Origin: Candidatus Woesearchaeota archaeon
GTDB lineage: Archaea; Nanobdellota; Nanobdellia; Woesearchaeales; UBA10107
DNA: 5,117 nucleotides
Reading direction: 5' to 3'
Assembly: GCA_013331965.1 (NCBI GenBank)
Contig: DUFL01000036.1
Coordinates: 612-5,728, forward strand
The notes under the pieces are model-generated. The model was not told the DNA's origin. It made no database searches and worked only from the letters and a program-made list of their open reading frames with translations. Each line of letters begins with the position of its first letter. The stretch's first letter is position 1. This document shows, piece after piece, positions 1 to 5,117 of the stretch. The position numbers and the translations under genes are program-made.

Positions 1-236
1 TCATCATAGCATCCTGAAAATATTTCCGCATTGTCTTTAGTGCACTGTACTTCCGGAAGGAACGCCACTTTCTGCGCAATCTGCAGGCCTCTTCCAGTAA
101 CATCAATGTCTATCTTCTGTTTTGTCTTTGCTCCCTGTATTTTCATGAAAAACACCACTGCAAAAATCAATAATATAAAAAAGATAAATATGATTATTAC
201 ATTCTCTCCCATCTGTATCTGTGATTTCTTTTTCAT
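1..236 (-). CDS. Pilin-like single-helix membrane protein, N-terminal part (cut by left edge)
   Basis: The ATG at 236-234 opens a frame of 78 complete codons that reaches the left edge without a stop, so only the N-terminus is visible. It begins with three lysines and then S-Q-I-Q-M-G-E-N, followed by a very hydrophobic helix at about residues 12-31 and then a basic stretch (K32, K37, K39, K41). This is the layout of an archaeal class III (prepilin-like) signal, where cleavage would fall before Gln6; that is inferred from the motif. After the helix come F-L-P-E-V-Q-C (Cys65) and a second cysteine at 76. The two genes upstream have the same basic leader plus helix, and a proline-then-cysteine segment at a similar place. 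A weak AGG lies a few bases before the ATG. I do not recognise a named family. It could instead be a simple membrane-anchored protein that is never processed. The frame is confident; the role is not. Confidence 0.8.
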   Translation of the reverse strand, partial: MKKKSQIQMGENVIIIFIFFILLIFAVVFFMKIQGAKTKQKIDIDVTGRGLQIAQKVAFLPEVQCTKDNAEIFSGCYD

Positions 237-368
237 TTTTAGCCTGTGTTTTTTGTTATTGAATTTTAATTATTTTAAGTTTGCAATTAAACTACTATTA
301 TCTTGTTTGATTTTCTTTGCTTTGTTTATATTTTGCATTTTTTATTATTTACTCTGTTTTTTATTTTA
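237..368 (-). promoter_or_regulatory. AT-rich intergenic gap with possible archaeal promoter
   Basis: This 132-base gap is the largest in the window and is strongly A-rich on the coding (minus) strand. Two TATA-like stretches can be read on that strand: TTAAAATA at about 278-271, which would give a leader of only about a dozen bases before the ATG at 236, and AAATATAAA at about 333-325, which would give a longer leader. A weak AGG sits at about 245-243. In such AT-rich DNA these matches may be chance. No T-run suited to terminating the upstream gene is seen on the coding strand, so read-through is also possible. A 22-codon lysine-rich frame (338-270) is present but probably spurious. Confidence 0.25.
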
Positions 369-1463
369 TCAGTATATCTGAGGACAGCCCGCCTTGATTG
401 CGTTGTCATTCTGCAGCGAAATAGATCTGGCATTATTGGTTATGTTCAGTGCCGAGCCGTCTTTTTCTCCCAGTTGGTTCTTGAAATCCATATTAGGGAC
501 AGCAGAAACTACCCTATCCATGTAACTTGTCACATAATTTATTCTGCAGTTTTGAGGAGCATCAATATAATAAAGTTTTTGTTTTATTTCATAAACTCTT
601 GCCACCATCTCGTATTTCTTGAAAGCCTTGTTCATCATACAGGCATATGCGTTTAGATCTTCCGCGAAGATAGCGCCGAACTGCGTCGCTTCTCCAAACA
701 GATAAGAAACTCCTGTTTCCCTGAATTTAGTTTTGTCTGTGGAATCTTTTTCATAGAATCTTACTTTTTCAGAAGCTCCAGAAACCTTTTCAATGAAAAT
801 AGCAGTTACGTCTTTGCTTGGAAGATCAGCTACCTCATCTGGAATTGCAAATTCTTCGGGTTTTGATTCAGTAAATACAAATTTCAGCTTGTAATTTCCC
901 GTTATGGCTTCGATTTTTTCACTTGGCTTGAACAATTGCTTGTCAAATGACCTTTGTTCTGTCTGCTCCACCTTCAAAAATGTCTGAGGGAGTGAATTAT
1001 ACAAAGAATTTCCGACAGGAGTATCCTCAATCAGATATTTAACCTGCGGAGATGTTATGAAGAGCAAATTTGTTATTCTGAATGGATATGACCAGTCCCT
1101 GCTCATTGTCAATAGATTGTTTCCTTTTAATTTATTCGGGGAAAAAATTATCTTATCCCTCATGTTAAAAGAAGCTGAAGCTCTTGCTCTTGATACTCCC
1201 GCATATGCGGCACAGTCGCACCCGGATGTGCATTCATAATTCAAATCCATGTTTGGAACCTCAAATAATAATGTTTTTCCCTGGACTGCGGATATTCCGC
1301 TCAGCGCTTTTTCGAAATTGACAAAAAAACCTACATTTATGCTCGATTCGGATGCCTGTTTCTGCCTCATGGCGATAACAACGAAAAAAGAAAGAATTAT
1401 CGCACCCACTATCAAAATGAAAATCCAGTTGAACTGAACCTCTACCTGAGCTTTATTTTTCAT
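369..1463 (-). CDS. Conserved-type archaeal pilin-like/membrane-anchored protein, 364 aa
   Basis: Complete frame from the ATG at 1463 to a TGA at 371-369. The N-terminus is M-K-N-K-A-Q-V-E-V-Q-F-N-W followed by a hydrophobic helix at about residues 12-32 and then basic R33/K35. The K-A-Q leader fits an archaeal class III prepilin-type signal, with Gln6 at +1 and Gln10 at +5. The remaining roughly 330 residues should lie outside the membrane and contain mixed strand-like segments plus six cysteines (78, 82, 84, 275, 306, 360). The first three form a tight C-x3-C-x-C cluster. The pentapeptide VPNMD occurs twice, at 69-73 and 322-326. It is longer than a usual archaeal pilin, so a tip, minor-pilin or anchored surface role is possible. 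I recognise the general type of N-terminus from DPANN archaeal hypothetical proteins but know no function. It starts 25 bases after the upstream stop, with no Shine-Dalgarno visible, which suggests co-transcription and perhaps translational coupling. Confidence 0.85.
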   Translation of the reverse strand: MKNKAQVEVQFNWIFILIVGAIILSFFVVIAMRQKQASESSINVGFFVNFEKALSGISAVQGKTLLFEVPNMDLNYECTSGCDCAAYAGVSRARASASFNMRDKIIFSPNKLKGNNLLTMSRDWSYPFRITNLLFITSPQVKYLIEDTPVGNSLYNSLPQTFLKVEQTEQRSFDKQLFKPSEKIEAITGNYKLKFVFTESKPEEFAIPDEVADLPSKDVTAIFIEKVSGASEKVRFYEKDSTDKTKFRETGVSYLFGEATQFGAIFAEDLNAYACMMNKAFKKYEMVARVYEIKQKLYYIDAPQNCRINYVTSYMDRVVSAVPNMDFKNQLGEKDGSALNITNNARSISLQNDNAIKAGCPQIY

Positions 1464-1488
1464 GGGATTTTGAATATTACTGCAAACA

Positions 1489-2046
1489 TCACTGGATTAA
1501 AACAGTGCTTCCCTTGCCTTTTATCCTGACTGACAATATTCCGCTTTTGATATCGAAGCATTTGAACAAAACAGGATCACCGGATGATGCTTTATCAAAT
1601 TCAATTTTAACTCCTGTGAAAAATGCTTTTTCTCCGTTGGGATATATGAAAACATTGTTAGTTGTTCCTTTTGAGCCGGAACTCAGATAATCACCTATTG
1701 CAGTTCTGATAAGAGGGTATTTGTAATTTTTTTTCAGGGCCAGCTGCCTCGCTTCCTCTTTCTGGACATCAATAGCATCGACTCCTTCTGCGCTGAAACA
1801 AATCTGCGATACTGTTGAAGGCAAATCGTATGTCTTAACTTTGGTTGATTCGAAAGATATTGTTTTTAAATCGTTCCTGATTCCATTTTCAAACTGGAGC
1901 AGCAGTACATCATCCGCCTGCGATTTAAATCCTTTTATCGCATTATACCCATAAAGAAGGATTCCGACTCCAATCACCATGGCCAATATGTAAATAAATA
2001 TCTGCGACTGCATCTCTGCTTTTCTTGCTTTATTTGTTAGTTTCAT
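1489..2046 (-). CDS. Pilin-like membrane-anchored protein, 185 aa
   Basis: Complete frame from the ATG at 2046 to a TGA at 1491-1489. A basic leader (K2, K6, R8, K9) ends in K-A-E-M-Q-S-Q, followed by a hydrophobic helix at about residues 16-34 and then a soluble domain. Cleavage after Ala10 would leave Glu11 at +1 and Gln15 at +5, close to the archaeal class III prepilin pattern although Glu at +1 is less usual than Gln. The domain has two cysteines, Cys83 (after a Y-D-L-P segment) and Cys163, which could form one disulfide. The C-terminal part looks strand-rich. Size and layout fit a type IV pilin or pseudopilin. AAGGT sits five A residues before the ATG, a reasonable ribosome binding site that supports this start. 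The gap to the upstream large gene is 35 bases, so the two are probably co-transcribed. No named family recognised; a simple signal-anchored surface protein is the alternative. Confidence 0.87.
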   Translation of the reverse strand: MKLTNKARKAEMQSQIFIYILAMVIGVGILLYGYNAIKGFKSQADDVLLLQFENGIRNDLKTISFESTKVKTYDLPSTVSQICFSAEGVDAIDVQKEEARQLALKKNYKYPLIRTAIGDYLSSGSKGTTNNVFIYPNGEKAFFTGVKIEFDKASSGDPVLFKCFDIKSGILSVRIKGKGSTVLIQ

Positions 2047-2060
2047 TTTTTACCTTTTTT
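2041..2060 (-). promoter_or_regulatory. Ribosome binding site for the 185-aa gene
   Basis: On the minus strand, a run of A residues leads into AAGGT, then five A residues, then the ATG at 2046. AGGT can pair with the usual archaeal 16S 3' end. It is the clearest Shine-Dalgarno-like element in the window; the other two visible starts have a weak AGG or none. Confidence 0.5.
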
Positions 2061-2081
2061 TGATTTGTTATTATTTTACTA

Positions 2082-5000
2082 TTATTTTGCATGCGTTTTC
2101 TTTTTTAGTTCGTGTTTTTCCTTATTTTTGCTTTTTTCAGAATTTTCTGTTTTTGATTTAGGCTGCGGTTTAGGGAGTTTTGAAAATACATCTTCAACAT
2201 CTGTTTTTGGAAGAGCTGATAATTTACTGAAGGCCTCCTCTTTTTTTCTTAGGCGGTCTAAATCGGAGATGCTTCCTTTTCCAATCTTTGAGAGCCTTTC
2301 CATGGTATTGTTTCCTTTCGAAATTGAAGAGAGCATATCAAATTCCGAGAACTTAGGTGGAGTTTTCGCAGGGAGCTTAAGGTTTGTTTTTTTTACTTCC
2401 TTGATCGGTTCTGCTGATTTTGGCATCGGTTTTATTTCTTCTTTCTTCATTTCAATCATTTTGTCTTCTTTTTTGATCCCTTTTGCCTGGCCAAATGACG
2501 AGAACATATCTTCTCTCTTCATCTTTCTTTCAAGCTTCTCCTTCTTCATCATGGCAATCATCGTTTTTGTAGCTTCCATATCCTGTTTTTCTTTTCCTGT
2601 TTCCGGAAGTCTTGCCTTAGTTTCAATGGCAGTCTGCTGAACCGCTGATTTCTGATCTGAGACTGAAATGCCTTCTGTTTTGGGTTTTCCTGAAATTTTT
2701 TGTATCATCAATGACTGGTTGCTATATGTCAAGTATCCTGTTGCCAAAAGAGCGACCAAGGCAACAGGTACAAGAACATATTTTGGCAGCATAAATAACA
2801 GCCAATCAACAATAACCAAAAGAACAGAAATTCCCCCCACAGCAATCATAGCTGCAGATGTATTTTGATCTGTCTTGAAATATGTCAGGAACAAAATTCC
2901 GATAATTAATGCCAGAACTCCGATTGCCAAAAGCAGATATCTGTACAAATTTGACGATATGGCCCGTGCATCAGAAATCAAAGGATTCGTTCCATTTAAG
3001 TATTCATCATAATTGCTTATTCCGTCTCCATCAGCATCGCCATCTTTATCACCTGAATCGATCCCATATCTTGCTGCAAATTTTTCCCATGTCTCTTTTC
3101 CGCCTGAACAGCTTGCAAACTGGCACAGTCCTGAAGAACAGTCAGAGTTTGCGGCGCATATCTTTCCTTCGGTGCATTTACTGCAGTCAGTGCCTCCGCA
3201 GTCTATGTCTGTCTCGAACCCATTTTTAATATTGTCTGTACATGATGTTGCGGCACAAAGTCCTTCTGTTTTTCCAGAAGAAATATCGCAGGAATTTGTT
3301 GCGCAGTCCGTATTTTTAGTGCATTTCTTTCCTATCGAACAGCTATTACAGCTTGGACCGCCGCAGTCTGCATCAGACTCAAATCCATTTTTAAGATTAT
3401 CATTGCAAAGAGGCTGTTTGCATATTTTATTGCTGCAGTAATTCTCTGCGCAGTCTTTGTCTGCAGAACATTTTAGGTTAACAGCGCAGCCAAGGCAGTT
3501 TCCTCCGCAGTCCTTATCTGTTTCAGAGCCGTCTAATACTCCGTTTGCGCATGTAGTGCCAAGAGTCTTAAGCTGTATAAACTGAGAACCTGCTGCGATA
3601 TTCCCTATTTTATCTTTTGCGAACCAGCAGATAGTTTGCGGCTTTGTAAATAATATCGCTCTGGAATATGAGAGTGTAGCATTGCATGCTGATGTACCGG
3701 ACAATCCATATTTGATGCTCGGCAAATCGCACCCTGATGCATCATAACAAAGTATCGCAACATCCTTCCCATAAGCACTGTCAGTTATATTCAGCCTGAT
3801 TGTAGGGGGAATTTTTTCCTGGCACGCCAAAGTCGTGTTTGGATTGAATATGAATAATGTTGTGGATGGGGTTATAGTTGGTATTCCTGCCTTATTTATC
3901 GCTTTGACCAGGACGGTATATGTTTTCCCGAACACCATCTTCAGTCCTGTTTTTTCAACCTTATTTGATACGGTGTTTGTCCAGTTTATTGAAACATTTG
4001 CGCCCGTTATTGAATAATTATAGCTTCCGATTCCAGATTCATTATCATATGATAAAAACGTCAGAGATAATTTGTCTTTTGTACATCCTGTTGCATTTAC
4101 TTTTGCAGGAGAAGGAGGGGTTGTGTCTACAATGAAAGTTTTTCTTGCTGCTGCTCTTTCTGTTCCTGCTTTGCATTCAAAATCAGCGATATATGTTCCT
4201 TTCGCTAAAGTTCCAAACGATAATGAATGCTCAGTGGGCGATATATCAGCAAGGACAGATGTTACTCTTGTATTATCAGGCTTATTCAGCACTGCGGTGC
4301 ACTCGGTGGCTGCTTTATTTGAAGTGACTTTGTAATTTAACTGCCCTTTTATATAGTCAGAAGGAGAATCAACAAATAGCTCTAAATCTTCAGCCAATTG
4401 AACTGAAATCTGCACTGTTTTTTCTTCCGAAAGTAATCCGGCAAGATTTTCGCATTTAACTTTATATGTTTTAAGGCCATTTGCTGAAGCGGGATCTGAT
4501 GGATAATTAATTGTTCCAATAGGAAGTTTTGTAAAAGTAGATGTTGTAATCCTGTTTTGTCCTGAGAAAATTGCTCCGTCAATGTAACATACAGATTTAT
4601 CTGAAGATTCAACTGTGATTATTCCAGTCGGGGGGTAAGTCCTTACCGGAGAATTTGTCTTGACAGTTATAACTGGAGGGGTTGAATCATAACCAATCTG
4701 GAGCTTATCATTTTTTACAGTTAAATCGAAAATATCCGTGCATTTTACATGAATTGTGTCCGGGCTGGATGTTTCGATATTTTTCCAGCTTATGCCTGAT
4801 TTTATTAAGTGGGATATTGTTTTTGAGTTTTCATTGAAAAATGAAGAAGCGCTCATTTCGGTAAAAAGCTTATTTGCAAAATCCCACCTGCAAATCGCTT
4901 CTCTTGAAGTCTCGATGGTAATATCAAAATTTGGGGACTGACCTATTCCATGAAGGGGGTTTGTGAAATAAATCGAAGTCTGATTCACATTAATTATGAC

Positions 5001-5117
5001 TGTCCTTTCAAATATTTTTAAATTTCCTATTCTGTCGAACGCATTCACAGTCAAAAGATAAACCCCATTTACCAAGGGCGTCTTTGGAGTGAAGATGAAT
5101 GTCTTAAAATCGGAAGT
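2082..5117 (-). CDS. Large modular surface protein: Ig-like array, DCGG Cys repeats, Ca-loop, 3 TM, charged tail (5' partial)
   Basis: The frame is open from the right edge to a TAA at 2084-2082, giving at least 1011 residues. Numbering from the edge: residues 1-518 hold the end of one Ig-like domain, three domains with one Cys pair each (76/126, 177/222, 273/315), one FN3-like domain (334-425) and one Cys-rich Ig-like domain (432-518). Links such as D-S-T-P-P and D-T-T-P-P mark the boundaries. Residues 523-670 are three 8-Cys DCGG repeats, and 687-712 is an Asp-rich loop ending in E-Y-L-N-G-T-N-P, like thrombospondin type 3 or EF-hand-type calcium sites. Helices lie at about 725-747, 755-777 and 780-798, followed by a Lys/Glu-rich tail (799-1011). 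The first part should be extracellular and disulfide-bonded, and the tail cytoplasmic. Adhesion or contact sensing is an inference. A TTG at 5075-5073 could be taken as a start, but the domain continues upstream of it, so the true start lies outside the window. The next gene follows after 35 bases. Confidence 0.93.
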   Translation of the reverse strand, partial: TSDFKTFIFTPKTPLVNGVYLLTVNAFDRIGNLKIFERTVIINVNQTSIYFTNPLHGIGQSPNFDITIETSREAICRWDFANKLFTEMSASSFFNENSKTISHLIKSGISWKNIETSSPDTIHVKCTDIFDLTVKNDKLQIGYDSTPPVITVKTNSPVRTYPPTGIITVESSDKSVCYIDGAIFSGQNRITTSTFTKLPIGTINYPSDPASANGLKTYKVKCENLAGLLSEEKTVQISVQLAEDLELFVDSPSDYIKGQLNYKVTSNKAATECTAVLNKPDNTRVTSVLADISPTEHSLSFGTLAKGTYIADFECKAGTERAAARKTFIVDTTPPSPAKVNATGCTKDKLSLTFLSYDNESGIGSYNYSITGANVSINWTNTVSNKVEKTGLKMVFGKTYTVLVKAINKAGIPTITPSTTLFIFNPNTTLACQEKIPPTIRLNITDSAYGKDVAILCYDASGCDLPSIKYGLSGTSACNATLSYSRAILFTKPQTICWFAKDKIGNIAAGSQFIQLKTLGTTCANGVLDGSETDKDCGGNCLGCAVNLKCSADKDCAENYCSNKICKQPLCNDNLKNGFESDADCGGPSCNSCSIGKKCTKNTDCATNSCDISSGKTEGLCAATSCTDNIKNGFETDIDCGGTDCSKCTEGKICAANSDCSSGLCQFASCSGGKETWEKFAARYGIDSGDKDGDADGDGISNYDEYLNGTNPLISDARAISSNLYRYLLLAIGVLALIIGILFLTYFKTDQNTSAAMIAVGGISVLLVIVDWLLFMLPKYVLVPVALVALLATGYLTYSNQSLMIQKISGKPKTEGISVSDQKSAVQQTAIETKARLPETGKEKQDMEATKTMIAMMKKEKLERKMKREDMFSSFGQAKGIKKEDKMIEMKKEEIKPMPKSAEPIKEVKKTNLKLPAKTPPKFSEFDMLSSISKGNNTMERLSKIGKGSISDLDRLRKKEEAFSKLSALPKTDVEDVFSKLPKPQPKSKTENSEKSKNKEKHELKKKTHAK
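2175..2510 (-). repeat. Four copies of a short D-x-[F/L]-S-type motif in the cytoplasmic tail
   Basis: The hexamers DMFSSF (2510-2493), DMLSSI (2339-2322), EAFSKL (2237-2220) and DVFSKL (2192-2175) share the form [D/E]-x-[F/L]-S-[S/K]-[F/I/L]. They lie in an otherwise low-complexity Lys/Glu/Pro-rich tail of about 213 residues that starts after the last membrane helix at 2723. Preservation of an aromatic/aliphatic core in such a background suggests short linear docking motifs; this is inference. Confidence 0.5.
2724..2945 (-). other. Three transmembrane helices of the large surface protein
   Basis: Hydrophobic segments lie at about residues 725-747, 755-777 and 780-798. The first two are separated by the short polar loop K-T-D-Q-N-T-S, and the last two only by L-P-K. 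With the disulfide-rich part outside, an odd number of helices puts the Lys/Glu-rich tail in the cytoplasm. The last two are so close that they could form a tight hairpin. Confidence 0.8.
2982..3059 (-). other. Asp-rich calcium-binding-type loop (thrombospondin type 3-like)
   Basis: Residues 687-712 of the large surface protein read D-S-G-D-K-D-G-D-A-D-G-D-G-I-S-N-Y-D-E-Y and continue L-N-G-T-N-P. Regularly spaced Asp followed by the N-x-x-E-Y-x-x-G-T-[D/N]-P ending is the classic mark of thrombospondin type 3 / EF-hand-like calcium sites. It sits between the Cys repeats and the first membrane helix, where it could stiffen the stalk when calcium is bound; that role is inferred. Confidence 0.75.
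3108..3551 (-). repeat. Three tandem 8-Cys 'DCGG' repeats (protein level)
   Basis: Units lie at 3551-3408, 3407-3243 and 3242-3108. Each has the order C-x-(N/D)-G/N-x3-G-x-E-(S/T)-D-x-DCGG, then C-x2-C, C-x5-C, x4-C and a final Cys. Cys spacings are 14,4,3,6,6,5,5; 14,5,3,6,6,5,11; and 14,5,3,6,6,5,5. Unit 1 is missing one residue after DCGG, and unit 2 has six extra residues before its last Cys. Such repeats are known from secreted bacterial and archaeal surface proteins; the even count of eight suggests four disulfides per unit. Confidence 0.85.
3570..5117 (-). repeat. Array of Ig/FN3-like domains (protein level)
   Basis: About six divergent beta-sandwich-type units of 80-100 residues make up the N-terminal half of the large surface protein. 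Recurrent marks are an early C-x-[W/I/V] strand (A-I-C-R-W, S-V-C-Y-I, T-E-C-T-A-V) and a late [V/F]-x-C strand (H-V-K-C-T-D, K-V-K-C-E-N, D-F-E-C-K-A). These are spaced 42-50 residues apart, as expected for an Ig intersheet disulfide. Boundaries are approximate and were set by eye from P-P junctions and strand patterns. Confidence 0.65.

Noticed and set aside
278..293. Small inverted repeat AGTTT-6-AAACT in the gap
   Set aside because: A 5-base stem that is mostly A-T pairs is too weak to call a terminator or operator in AT-rich DNA.
270..338. 22-codon lysine-rich frame on the minus strand in the gap
   Set aside because: Very short, composition is that expected from A-rich DNA, and no ribosome binding site was seen.
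31..381. Plus-strand Phe/Ile/Cys-rich frames at 31-381 and 303-656
   Set aside because: Low-complexity products of T-rich DNA opposite an AT-rich gap and the pilin-like genes; no start signal or recognisable domain.
2065..2640. 191-codon plus-strand frame
   Set aside because: It is the mirror of the Lys/Glu-rich tail of the large gene, which reads as Phe/Ser/Leu on the other strand. The minus-strand frame has clear domains and continues far beyond it.
3013..3441. 142-codon plus-strand frame (and the 106-codon one at 2909-3229)
   Set aside because: Both lie opposite the DCGG repeats and calcium loop; their repeated S-V-H-type pattern is only the complement of the Cys repeats.
4382..4612. 76-codon minus-strand frame inside the large gene
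   Set aside because: It is an out-of-frame reading within the Ig-like region, Gln/Leu-rich, with no domain; the enclosing frame is clearly the real one.

Overview
The window is AT-rich and, as far as I can see, every real gene lies on the minus strand, so transcription runs from high to low coordinates. The organism is most likely an archaeon, and my best guess is a DPANN-type lineage (Woesearchaeota/Pacearchaeota-like). This rests on short N-terminal leaders of the form K-[A/S]-[E/Q] directly before a hydrophobic helix, resembling archaeal class III (prepilin) signal sequences; on Cys-rich 'ETDxDCGG' repeats combined with Ig-like domains in a surface protein; and on weak or absent Shine-Dalgarno sequences. 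There is no rRNA or marker gene, so the lineage call is an inference. TGA ends two of the genes and TAA a third, so TGA is an ordinary stop here.

Layout in the direction of transcription: (1) 5117-2082, a very large membrane-anchored surface protein whose N-terminus lies outside the window. It has about six Ig/FN3-like domains, three 8-Cys 'DCGG' repeats, an Asp-rich calcium-binding-type loop, three transmembrane helices and a charged cytoplasmic tail of about 210 residues that carries four copies of a [D/E]-x-[F/L]-S-[S/K]-[F/I/L] hexamer. (2) 2046-1489, a 185-residue pilin-like protein. (3) 1463-369, a 364-residue protein with the same type of N-terminus. (4) A 132-base AT-rich gap (237-368), possibly with a promoter. 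(5) 236 to the left edge, the first 78 codons of a third pilin-like protein, cut by the window.

Gaps of 35 and 25 bases separate the first three genes, which suggests one transcript. The third gap is larger. Together the genes look like a cell-surface module: several small proteins anchored or assembled by an N-terminal helix, next to a large modular ectodomain protein with a cytoplasmic tail. A role in pilus-like assembly, adhesion or cell-cell contact is plausible but is not shown by the sequence. No RNA genes, CRISPR arrays, insertion sequences, attachment sites or origins were seen, and no gap exceeds 300 bases.
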